NCBI GenBank assembly: GCA_964250215.1
Contig: CAXUEX010000091.1
Span: forward strand, 1-11,266
Direction of reading: 5' to 3'
DNA from: DAIDJM01 sp964250215
GTDB taxonomy: Bacteria > Pseudomonadota > Alphaproteobacteria > Acetobacterales > Acetobacteraceae
Length of the DNA: 11,266 nt
Program-made: the position numbers and the translations under genes
The notes under the pieces: model-generated
What the model saw: the letters and a program-made list of their open reading frames with translations, nothing else
What the model was told of the DNA's origin: nothing
The model's database searches: none
Shown: positions 1 to 6,346 of the stretch, one piece after another
Position numbering within the stretch: the first letter of the stretch is position 1
Layout of the letters: the number at the start of each line of letters is the position of its first letter

Positions 1-980
1 CCGCCGGGCAGGTTGCCCGCAGCGTCCGCGCCGCGCCGCCGCCCGCCACTGCACGCGCGCGGCTGGGGCCACGGCTCGATCTCGGCGTCCGCGCGATGAA
101 CCTGTTTGCCACCTGCCGCACCGGCCAGCGGCTCGGCCTGTTCGCCGGCTCCGGCGTGGGCAAGTCCACGCTTCTGGCCATGCTCGCCAAGCACAGCACC
201 GCCGACGCCATCGTGCTGGCCCTGGTGGGCGAGCGCGGCCGCGAGGTTCGAGAGTTCCTTGAGGATGAGCTGGGCGAAGCCGGGCTCGCCCGCACCGTGG
301 CCGTTATCGCCACTTCCGACGCGCCGCCGCTGCTACGACGGGAAGCCGCCTACGCGGCGCTCACCATCGCCGAGGCGTTCCGCGACACCGGCCAATCCGT
401 GCTGCTGCTGATGGACAGCGTCACGCGCTTCTGCCTGGCGCTGCGCGAACTCGGGCTTGCCGCCGGCGAGCTGCCCGCCACGCGCGGCTACCCGCCCAGC
501 GTCTTCGCCGAACTCCCCCGGCTGCTGGAACGCGCTGGCCCTGGCCCCACGCTGCCGGATGGCCGCGCCGGCCACATCACCGCGCTGTTCACCGTGCTGG
601 TGGAGGGCGACGACCACGACGAACCCGTGGCCGATGCCGTGCGCGGCATTCTGGACGGCCATGTGGTGCTCGATCGCCGCATTGGCGAAGCCGGACGCTA
701 TCCCGCGATCGACGTGCTGCGTTCGCTCTCCCGCGCCGCCGCGGGCTGCCTTTCGCGCGAGGAAGCCGGGCAGATCGCCCGTGCCCGCGCGATCCTCGCG
801 CTGCACGCCGATATGGCCGACATGATCCGGCTGGGCGCCTACAAACGCGGCACCGATCCGGCCGTGGACGAGGCGATCCGGCTCACCCCGCGAGTGGAGG
901 CCGTGCTCCGCCAAGCGCCCGACGAAAGCGCTGGCCTGGCCCCCAGCTTCGCCGCGCTGGCCGCCGCGCTAGATGGCTGA
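1..980 (+). CDS. fliI: Flagellum-specific ATP synthase FliI (5' end cut by window edge)
   Basis: This is the ATPase of the flagellar type III export apparatus, which works at the cytoplasmic face of the export gate and uses ATP to help unfold and release export substrates. The frame is open to the left edge, with the first whole codon at position 3, so roughly the first third (N-terminal beta-barrel) is missing and 325 residues are visible. The segment before the ATG at position 96 already matches FliI (RLGPRLDLGVRA), so that ATG is not the start. Seen in order: Walker A GSGVGKST around 147-170, Walker B LLLMDS followed by VTRF, the GYPPSVF...LPRLLERAG block, and VEGDDHDEPVADAVRGILDGH with YPAID downstream. 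These are hallmark FliI/SctN motifs. A non-flagellar type III ATPase is the alternative, but the overlapping FliJ-like gene and the absence of secretion-system genes favour FliI. Confidence 0.95.
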   Translation, partial: AGQVARSVRAAPPPATARARLGPRLDLGVRAMNLFATCRTGQRLGLFAGSGVGKSTLLAMLAKHSTADAIVLALVGERGREVREFLEDELGEAGLARTVAVIATSDAPPLLRREAAYAALTIAEAFRDTGQSVLLLMDSVTRFCLALRELGLAAGELPATRGYPPSVFAELPRLLERAGPGPTLPDGRAGHITALFTVLVEGDDHDEPVADAVRGILDGHVVLDRRIGEAGRYPAIDVLRSLSRAAAGCLSREEAGQIARARAILALHADMADMIRLGAYKRGTDPAVDEAIRLTPRVEAVLRQAPDESAGLAPSFAALAAALDG

Positions 981-1389
981 CCCGCTCGCTACATTGCGCC
1001 GGCTGCGCCACGTGCGGCGCGACCAGGCACGTCGCGCGCTGGCCGAAGCGCTGAACGCCGAAGCTGCGGCGGCCGAGCAAGCAACGCGATGTCGTATGGC
1101 GATTGCGTGCGAGAGCGCCGTGCCCACGCCCCCAGGGGCTTTCGCCGCCTGGTTGCCGTTGGCGTTGGCGGCGCAGCAGAAGGCCGCGGCCGAAGTCGAG
1201 CTGTGCGCCGAGAACACTGGGACGGCGCGACAAATGCTTGCCGAGGCGAGCGCCGCCGCGGAGGCCGTCGCCACGGCTTTAGGCGCGCGAGACGCGGCTT
1301 GCCGTCGGGCCGCCCTGCGGCGCGCCGAGCACGCGCGTGACGACCTGGGCCGCGCCGGCCGGAACGCGCTTCAGCGAGAGGATTCGTGA
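973..1389 (+). CDS. fliJ: FliJ-like flagellar export protein
   Basis: This 138-residue protein is almost entirely alpha-helical and rich in Ala, Arg and Glu with heptad-like spacing (LRRLRHVRRDQARRALAEALNAEAAAAEQ near the start, AEASAAAEAVATAL later). That fits the antiparallel coiled coil of FliJ, the stalk that contacts the FliI hexamer and the export gate and acts as an escort for chaperones. Size matches the family (about 140-150 residues). FliJ sequences diverge strongly, so the call rests mainly on shape and on position. Its ATG lies inside fliI, with an 8-base overlap (ATGGCTGA), and no Shine-Dalgarno sequence is visible before it, so translation is probably coupled to fliI. It is the last gene of the operon and meets the next gene tail to tail, 7 bases away. 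Confidence 0.78.
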   Translation: MADPLATLRRLRHVRRDQARRALAEALNAEAAAAEQATRCRMAIACESAVPTPPGAFAAWLPLALAAQQKAAAEVELCAENTGTARQMLAEASAAAEAVATALGARDAACRRAALRRAEHARDDLGRAGRNALQREDS

Positions 1390-1396
1390 ACGCCGA

Positions 1397-3295
1397 TCAG
1401 TAATCGGGCGCCCACATCGCCGGGTTCGGTTTCGCGTGCAGCACGTCGTGCGCAATCAGCACGCCGTGACGCCAGTCGCCGCGCACCAGCGAGGCCCGGC
1501 CTTCCGCCATCGGCGCGTAGCGGCTCGCGGCGCGGGAGGCGGCCACGTCGGCGCTCATTCGCGTGCCGTCCCGGCGCTGCAACGTGATCGTGTCACCGGC
1601 CATGGCCACCACCGTGCCGGTTACGGCGTGCGGGCTTCCGGCAAGGCGCGGCATATCCGGCCGGGGCGGCGCGACGAAGTGACGGGAACGGTCGGAAGCC
1701 CCCAGGCCGAAGATCGACAAATTCGCATAGCTCGCAACGAACACATGGCCGTTCGCCACAACGGGCACGAGGTTGGCGTTCGCGCTGCCGGCGAAGGGCC
1801 AGGTGCCGGCAACCGCGCTGAACAGGGTGGCGGCAGCATTGGCGGGATCGAACGCATAGAGCGTGACGTTCGCTGGGTTGGTGTTCACCGGGCGCCCTAC
1901 CGCCCAGATCACGGCGGTGCCGGGCGTGGTTCCGTTGGAGGAGATCGTTGTGAAGAAGCCCGGATCCTGTCCGTTCGTCAGAGTCGTTCCGGTGTCGTAC
2001 ACGAGCGAGGTCGTGGGTGCGGTCTGCACCTTCCAGACATCAAGGCTATGACCGCTGCTCTCCACCACGCGCGGGCCGCCATCGGCGCCGACGAAATACG
2101 CGGGGCCGCACCAGCAGCCATTGTTGTTATAGGCGCCTAACGCGTGTTTCGGGCCGCCAAGGCCGCCGAGAGTGTCGCGATTCAGCAAATACATCGGGCC
2201 GCCCTTGCCTGCCGCCACCGCCAGGTGCGGATACGTGCCGGGCTGATCCGGCAACAGCAAAACGCCGCCCGAGCCGAAATCGACGTCGTTGCGGTCGAGA
2301 TTTTGCCAGCCGTTCGGACCGCCAGCCGGCGTGAAAAAGCTTTCCACTGTGGAGAGGTCGGCGCTCAGCTTCACTACGCTTTCCGAGAGATTGTAGGTGG
2401 AACTGTAGCTCTTCGCGTTGTAATCGGAATTGCCGGTGACGAAGAACAGATTCCCGGTCGCATCCGCCGCCATGCCGTAACCGGACATCCAGATCGAACT
2501 CAGGAAGAAGCTGTCGGCCGAGCGGCTTCGGCGGTTGGTGAGTTCACTCAGGGGCAGCGGGGCCAGGGTGCTGGCATTCCAGCCCATGACCCAGCCACGC
2601 GCGACATTGGCGTTGATGTCGCACCAGCTCGCGAAACCGGCATACACATTGCCGTTCGCTTCCAGGAGCCCGTTGCGCTGACGGTTGTTGGCGGAAACGA
2701 ACGCTTCCGGCCGGCCGCTGCGCAGGGCGGCGCTGCCGCCGATCGCCACGTTCGGCATCTTGTCGGCCAGCGTGCCGGCATCGACGGCATGCAGCCGGAA
2801 CGTGGGCACACCGTTTTCATATGTATACGTTATGGCATAGATCGTATTCGTGGTGGCATCGAAAGCAGGCGTGGAGTTGATGCCGAGATTATTAGAATTA
2901 TTGTTGCACCCGCCGGGCAGCGCGGATGCCGGCACCGGGATCCCATAGTTCTGGCTGAGCAGCACCTGGCCCGAATTCGCATCTATTGCATACAGCGTAT
3001 CATTCTCGGTCGCCACATACACCACATCGTGCGTGCCTCCGGCGATGTGCTGGGCGGAGGCAAACAGCGGCTGCGCATCCACCTGCTCGTCTAGCGCCAC
3101 TTGCGCTTGCAAGCCAAAACCGCTGCCACCCACGCTCGCCGGGGTCAGCACGGTCTCGTTCTGGTTCCAGCCGGTGCGGAGGTTGTCGTAATGATAGGTC
3201 GTGACGTTCGTGCCCTGCGCCGCAGCCAGCCAAGGCGCCGCAAGAAGTGCCAGAGCGCAAAATGCGGGATGCAACCGCAGGTTCATATAGATCAT
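1397..3295 (-). CDS. Secreted PQQ-like beta-propeller protein with extra C-terminal domain
   Basis: The protein has about 632 residues. It starts with a classic signal peptide (hydrophobic run AFCALALLAAPWLAAAQ, probable cleavage AAA/Q near residue 26), so it should be exported. The mature part begins with a YHYDNLRTGWNQ block and shows recurring blade motifs such as VVYVATENDTLYAIDANSG, GNLFFVTGNSDY and DFGSGGVLLLPD. This resembles the BamB/quinoprotein-like propeller superfamily. No PQQ-dehydrogenase catalytic signature is evident, so enzymatic activity is not claimed. Four cysteines remain after the signal peptide, including CWC, and could form disulfides. The last ~72 residues (about 1400-1615) look like a separate small beta domain (GTVVAMAGDTITLQRRDG...). 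Start choice: the frame runs open to 3541, but the signal peptide requires a start at 3295 or 3286. A weak GACGGG nine bases before 3295 favours that ATG. Substrate or partner unknown. Confidence 0.85.
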   Translation of the reverse strand: MIYMNLRLHPAFCALALLAAPWLAAAQGTNVTTYHYDNLRTGWNQNETVLTPASVGGSGFGLQAQVALDEQVDAQPLFASAQHIAGGTHDVVYVATENDTLYAIDANSGQVLLSQNYGIPVPASALPGGCNNNSNNLGINSTPAFDATTNTIYAITYTYENGVPTFRLHAVDAGTLADKMPNVAIGGSAALRSGRPEAFVSANNRQRNGLLEANGNVYAGFASWCDINANVARGWVMGWNASTLAPLPLSELTNRRSRSADSFFLSSIWMSGYGMAADATGNLFFVTGNSDYNAKSYSSTYNLSESVVKLSADLSTVESFFTPAGGPNGWQNLDRNDVDFGSGGVLLLPDQPGTYPHLAVAAGKGGPMYLLNRDTLGGLGGPKHALGAYNNNGCWCGPAYFVGADGGPRVVESSGHSLDVWKVQTAPTTSLVYDTGTTLTNGQDPGFFTTISSNGTTPGTAVIWAVGRPVNTNPANVTLYAFDPANAAATLFSAVAGTWPFAGSANANLVPVVANGHVFVASYANLSIFGLGASDRSRHFVAPPRPDMPRLAGSPHAVTGTVVAMAGDTITLQRRDGTRMSADVAASRAASRYAPMAEGRASLVRGDWRHGVLIAHDVLHAKPNPAMWAPDY

Positions 3296-3464
3296 CGCCG
3301 AGTGCCCGTCATGAAATGATTCCAGATCGAGAATATCAGCGTCGAACGCTTCATGGAAGAAGCGAAACGATTTGGCCGCGTGCAACTTCCGCGCGTGCAA
3401 GCTTTCCATTCGCGGCTTGCGCTTGGGCTGGGCCTGCCGCATGATTACTTTTAGGAGATTGCCC
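3296..3464. promoter_or_regulatory. Divergent intergenic region with repeated half-sites
   Basis: This is the space between the propeller gene (leftward) and the GntR gene (rightward), so it should hold both promoters. Visible structure: a direct repeat CGCGTGCAA at 3377-3385 and 3392-3400 (15-base period); an inverted pair GCAAGC (3397-3402) and GCTTGC (3415-3420); and a small palindrome AGCGTCGAACGCT at 3338-3350. Any of these could bind a regulator, but all are short in GC-rich DNA. I found no convincing -35/-10 pair in either direction. Confidence 0.35.
3453..3457 (+). promoter_or_regulatory. Ribosome binding site deciding a TTG start
   Basis: AGGAG sits 7 bases before an in-frame TTG at 3465. 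The in-frame ATGs upstream (3372 and 3441) have no comparable site, and this Shine-Dalgarno lies inside their reading frame, so TTG at 3465 is the best start for the GntR regulator. Confidence 0.7.
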
Positions 3465-4172
3465 TTGGCCGACGTACAACCGCAGCCGTCCGATCTCCCG
3501 CTCCGGTTGCCGCCATCGCGCCGGCGGGACGGCGAAACCATTCAGCAATTCGTGTTCCGCCGCCTGCGCCAGGCGATCATGATCGGGCGTTTTCCGCCGG
3601 GCCGCGCCGTCACCATCCGCGGGCTCACCGCCCTGCTCGGTGTTTCCTCCATGCCGGTGCGGGAAGCGATGCGCCGACTGGTGGCGGAACGGGCGCTCGA
3701 TCTGCTGGACAACCGGCGCGTCCGCGTGCCCGAAATGACCGAGGCGCGGTTCGAGGCGCTGATCGCCGCCCGCATTCTGCTGGAGACCGACGTGGCGGTG
3801 CGCGCCATGCCCCGCATCGACGCCCCGCGGCTGGCCGAGCTGCGCCAGCTAGATGCGGCCGCCACCGAAGCTTTTGCCGCCGGGGAGATGGACCTTACCA
3901 TCGAGGCCAACCTGACGTTTCATCAGCGCCTCTACAGCTTCGCCCCTTCGGATGCGGTGACGCCGCTGATCGAATCGATCTGGCTGCAGATCGGGCCCTT
4001 TATGCGCGCCGCATTGCAAGGCGCTACCGTGTACAACCGCGTGGATCGCCACGCCCAGGCGCTCGCCGCGATCGAGGCCCGAGACGAAGCCGCTCTCGCC
4101 CGCGCAATCGAAGCCGATGTGCGGGACGGGTTGGGGCACCTGGCGATCGCGGAGACTCAGGCGGCGGCATAA
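3465..4172 (+). CDS. GntR family transcriptional regulator, FCD (FadR-type) subfamily
   Basis: This is a 235-residue DNA-binding regulator of the usual GntR/FCD size. A winged helix-turn-helix covers about residues 24-91, with FVFRRLRQAIMIGRFPPG followed by the recognition region SSMPVREAMRRLVAERAL and wing NRRVRVPEM. The C-terminal all-helical FCD domain (about 95-228) keeps the likely metal/ligand histidines H153 (FHQRLY), H196 (RHAQAL) and H225 (LGHL). The usual Asp of the D-x-x-F-H motif is Asn here (NLTFH), a substitution I believe is common in the family. Family members bind small acids or amines and usually repress neighbouring catabolic genes. It precedes a class III aminotransferase by 66 bases on the same strand, and a perfect palindrome lies between them, so that gene is the likely target. 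Start chosen at TTG because of the AGGAG site; an ATG at 3441 is the alternative. Confidence 0.9.
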   Translation: MADVQPQPSDLPLRLPPSRRRDGETIQQFVFRRLRQAIMIGRFPPGRAVTIRGLTALLGVSSMPVREAMRRLVAERALDLLDNRRVRVPEMTEARFEALIAARILLETDVAVRAMPRIDAPRLAELRQLDAAATEAFAAGEMDLTIEANLTFHQRLYSFAPSDAVTPLIESIWLQIGPFMRAALQGATVYNRVDRHAQALAAIEARDEAALARAIEADVRDGLGHLAIAETQAAA

Positions 4173-4182
4173 CCGAGAGGCC

Positions 4183-4211
4183 TTGAAAAGACGGCCGGTT
4201 GCGGCAAAAAT
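4183..4211 (+). promoter_or_regulatory. Candidate sigma70-type promoter of the aminotransferase gene
   Basis: TTGAAA (4183-4188) and AAAAAT (4206-4211) are separated by 17 bases and match the -35 and -10 consensus at 5/6 and 4/6 positions. The -10 box overlaps the left edge of a perfect palindrome, which is where a repressor would block polymerase. This would let the aminotransferase be transcribed apart from the regulator gene upstream. Confidence 0.5.
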
Positions 4212-4222
4212 GTGATCACATT
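4209..4222. promoter_or_regulatory. Perfect 14-bp palindrome, probable operator
   Basis: AATGTGATCACATT is identical to its reverse complement over all 14 bases and is not matched beyond them. It overlaps the candidate -10 box and ends 16 bases before the aminotransferase ATG. GntR-family regulators bind short palindromes of the form GT-Nx-AC, which this fits (GT-GATC-AC). The adjacent GntR/FCD protein is the natural candidate binder. I saw no second copy in the region upstream of the regulator gene itself. Confidence 0.65.
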
Positions 4223-4226
4223 CGCC

Positions 4227-4231
4227 GGGAG
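4227..4231 (+). promoter_or_regulatory. Ribosome binding site of the aminotransferase
   Basis: GGGAG ends 7 bases before the ATG at 4239. An upstream in-frame GTG at 4212 falls inside the palindrome and has no such site, so 4239 is the better start. Confidence 0.65.
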
Positions 4232-4238
4232 CCCGTCA

Positions 4239-5630
4239 ATGGACCACAACTTGAACAACCCCAACACCCCGGCGGCACTCCGCGCCCGCGACGCCCGCCA
4301 CCACTTCCACCCCTTCACCGACATGGGCGCGCTGAACCGCGACGGCACGCGCGTGATCGTGCGCGGCGAGGGCTCGCACGTGTTCGATGTGGAGGGCCGC
4401 AAGATCCTCGACGGGTTTTCCGGACTATGGAACGTGGCCGTGGGCTATGGCCGGCGCGAAATCGCCGATGCAGCATATCGGCAGATGCTGGAACTGCCGT
4501 TCTACAACACGTTCTTCAAATCCACGACCGTTCCGGTAATAGAACTGGCGGAGCTGCTTGCCGAACTGGCGCCCGGCTTCACGCGCAGCTTTTTTACCAA
4601 CAGCGGATCGGAGGGCAACGACACGATCATCCGGCTGGTGCGGCATTACTGGGCGCTGCGCGGCAAACCCGAAAAGACACATTTCATTGCGCGGCACAAC
4701 GCTTATCACGGTTCCACCGTGGGCGGCGCCAGCCTGGGCGGCATGGCATGGATGCACAAGCAGGGCGGCCTGCCGATCCCGGGCGTGGTGCACGTGGCGC
4801 AGCCCTGGTGGTGGGGCGACGGCGGCGAGATGACGCCGAACGAATTCGGCCTGTGGGCCGCGCGCCAGGTAGAGGAAGCGATCGACCGCATCGGCGCCGA
4901 AAACGTCGGCGCCTTCATCGGCGAGCCCATCCAGGGCGCCGGCGGCGTGATCATGCCGCCCGACACATACTGGCCGGAAGTGCAGCGCATCTGCCGCGAG
5001 CGCGACGTGCTCATCGTCAGTGACGAGGTGATCTGCGGCTTTGGCCGCACCGGAAGCTGGTTCGGCTGCCAGCATTACGGCTTCGAACCGGATCTGATGA
5101 CGTTCGCGAAAAACGTCAGCTCTGGCTACCTGCCGCTGGGCGGCGTGATGCTGCGCGATCACGTGGCCGACGTGCTGCACGAAGGCCGCGAGTTCTGGCA
5201 CGGCTACACCACCTCCGGCCACCCGGTGTGCTGCGCCGCGGCGATCGCCAACCTGAACATTATCCGCGGCGAACGGCTGGTGGAGCGCGTGCGCGATGAG
5301 ATCGGGCCATATCTGAAAACCCGCTGGATGACCCTGGCAGACCATCCGCTCGTGGGCGAGGCACGTATGGTGGGGCTGCTCGGCGCACTGGAGCTTTCGC
5401 CGGACAAGACCACGCGCGCGAAATTCGCCGATCGCGACCTTGCCGGCGGCATCTGCCGCGATTTCGCCTATGCGCGCGGCCTGATCCTGCGCGCCACCGG
5501 CAGCACGATGCTGACCGCACCGCCTTACATACTCACCGAGGCCGAAGCGGACACGCTGGTGTCGATCGCGCGAGACGCGCTGGACGATGCGCACACGGAG
5601 TTCCGGCACCGGGGATGGGTGCCGGCCTAG
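4239..5630 (+). CDS. Class III PLP aminotransferase, polyamine/omega-amino acid:pyruvate type (SpuC-like)
   Basis: This 463-residue cytoplasmic enzyme is of full length for class III aminotransferases, which move an amino group from an omega-amine such as putrescine, cadaverine or beta-alanine to pyruvate. Visible signatures: PLP phosphate loop NSGSEGNDT, cofactor-stacking Tyr in AYHGST, EPIQGAGG, the Asp of SDEVICGFGRTG, and catalytic lysine K291 in FAKNVSSGY. GYTTSGHPVCCAA and the ILRATGS region follow. The stretches HYWALRGKP, ASLGGMAWMHKQGGLPIPG and PPDTYWP recall Pseudomonas SpuC (polyamine:pyruvate transaminase) from memory, so that branch is the best guess; substrate cannot be fixed from sequence. 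It follows a GntR regulator and has its own candidate promoter and operator. Its TAG stop is embedded in the left arm of a 19-bp inverted repeat. Confidence 0.92.
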   Translation: MDHNLNNPNTPAALRARDARHHFHPFTDMGALNRDGTRVIVRGEGSHVFDVEGRKILDGFSGLWNVAVGYGRREIADAAYRQMLELPFYNTFFKSTTVPVIELAELLAELAPGFTRSFFTNSGSEGNDTIIRLVRHYWALRGKPEKTHFIARHNAYHGSTVGGASLGGMAWMHKQGGLPIPGVVHVAQPWWWGDGGEMTPNEFGLWAARQVEEAIDRIGAENVGAFIGEPIQGAGGVIMPPDTYWPEVQRICRERDVLIVSDEVICGFGRTGSWFGCQHYGFEPDLMTFAKNVSSGYLPLGGVMLRDHVADVLHEGREFWHGYTTSGHPVCCAAAIANLNIIRGERLVERVRDEIGPYLKTRWMTLADHPLVGEARMVGLLGALELSPDKTTRAKFADRDLAGGICRDFAYARGLILRATGSTMLTAPPYILTEAEADTLVSIARDALDDAHTEFRHRGWVPA

Positions 5631-5683
5631 AGCGTGACCGGCTCGGATTGAATCGGATATCGGTGCCGGTCACGCTCTAGGCC
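5624..5683. repeat. First hairpin: perfect 19-bp inverted repeat (may act as terminator)
   Basis: The arms GGCCTAGAGCGTGACCGGC (5624-5642) and GCCGGTCACGCTCTAGGCC (5665-5683) are perfect reverse complements around a 22-base spacer. The left arm includes the last codon and the TAG stop of the aminotransferase. A short T-rich run (TTGTTTTGT, 5685-5693) follows, so RNA folded here might end transcription. The GCTCTAG end and the partnership with a second hairpin suggest a dispersed alphaproteobacterial palindromic element rather than a purpose-made terminator. Confidence 0.85.
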
Positions 5684-5694
5684 ATTGTTTTGTC

Positions 5695-5743
5695 GAGCAA
5701 CTTTATCGGCGCGCTGACGCGGTGTGTGCCGATGTTGCTCTAG
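5695..5743. repeat. Second hairpin of the composite intergenic element
   Basis: GAGCAAC-TTT-ATCGGC (5695-5710) pairs with GCCGATGTTGCTC (5728-5740), giving 13 base pairs interrupted by a three-base TTT bulge, with a 17-base loop. It ends in GCTCTAG (5737-5743), the same heptamer that ends hairpin one (5674-5680) and, in reverse complement, begins it (5627-5633). The final TAG directly touches the ATG of the next gene. Confidence 0.75.
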
Positions 5744-6343
5744 ATGATCCGGCAATTCCTCGGCCATGGCAGCAACATGGCGCTCATCGCGCTCTGCTTG
5801 TTGCTGCTGGCCTGCGATGGCGCCGGGCTGCTGCGGCTATTCTGGCCGGCAATCCTACTGGGTGCGGCGCTGTTCTACGCCACCGAATACGGCACGCACC
5901 GTTTCCTATTCCACGCCCGGCCCTCGCGCTTCGCATGGCTGCGCGCGAAGCAGCACCGGCTGCATTACGATCACCATCTGGAACCCGCGCGGCTCGATCT
6001 GCTGTTCCTGCCGCTGTGGTATGTGCTGCCGCAATTGCTGCTCACCACGCTGCTCGGCCGCGCCATGCTTGGCACCTGGGGGAGCGCGGCCGCCCTCGAT
6101 TTCGGCGCCATGCTTGCGCTGCTGCACTACGAATGGGTACATTACATCGCGCACATTCCATATCGCCCGCGCAGCTCGGCCGGCAGGTGGATGAAAAAAT
6201 ACCATTTGCGGCACCATTTCAAGAACGAAAAGCTCTGGTTCGGCGTGAGCAACCCGGCCGCCGATTATTTGTCGGGAACGTTTCGCGATCCGGATCAGGC
6301 GGCACGCAGCAAAACCACGAAGGTGCTGTTTCCCTCCGAATAG
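5744..6343 (+). CDS. Fatty acid hydroxylase / sterol desaturase family membrane protein
   Basis: This 199-residue integral membrane protein carries the histidine clusters of the membrane di-iron hydroxylase superfamily: H52-x4-H57 (HRFLFH), H71/H74/H77/H78 (HRLHYDHH), H128/H133/H137 (HYEWVHYIAH) and H154/H157/H158 (HLRHH). Hydrophobic stretches at about 12-48, 84-104 and 113-130 supply the membrane helices. Members hydroxylate or desaturate acyl chains, ceramides, sterols or carotenoids using O2; which substrate applies here cannot be told. It is compact for the family. The start is uncertain. ATG 5744 follows directly on a TAG of the repeat element, with no Shine-Dalgarno sequence. ATG 5777 (second Met, NMALIALC) also lacks a clear site. 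It converges with the amidase gene, with only 3 bases between the two stop codons and no terminator. Confidence 0.85.
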   Translation: MIRQFLGHGSNMALIALCLLLLACDGAGLLRLFWPAILLGAALFYATEYGTHRFLFHARPSRFAWLRAKQHRLHYDHHLEPARLDLLFLPLWYVLPQLLLTTLLGRAMLGTWGSAAALDFGAMLALLHYEWVHYIAHIPYRPRSSAGRWMKKYHLRHHFKNEKLWFGVSNPAADYLSGTFRDPDQAARSKTTKVLFPSE

Positions 6344-6346
6344 CTG

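Noticed and set aside
1..1389. Reading the ATPase and coiled-coil pair as a non-flagellar type III secretion system (SctN/SctO)
   Set aside because: No other secretion genes follow, and the ATPase motifs fit FliI at least as well. The missing N-terminus and upstream genes would settle it.
1337..3094. Two consecutive plus-strand open frames (1337-2140 and 2144-3094) opposite the propeller gene
   Set aside because: They resemble a gene pair by spacing, but the minus-strand propeller protein with signal peptide and family motifs explains the DNA. Their products show no fold or motif.
3287..3541. An N-terminal extension of the propeller protein to 3541
   Set aside because: It would put 82 or more charged residues before a normal signal peptide and run through the promoter region and start of the GntR gene.
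4425..5609. A 394-codon open frame on the minus strand opposite the aminotransferase
   Set aside because: It is a mirror of a clear class III aminotransferase. The composition is low in hydrophobic core residues and no motif is visible.
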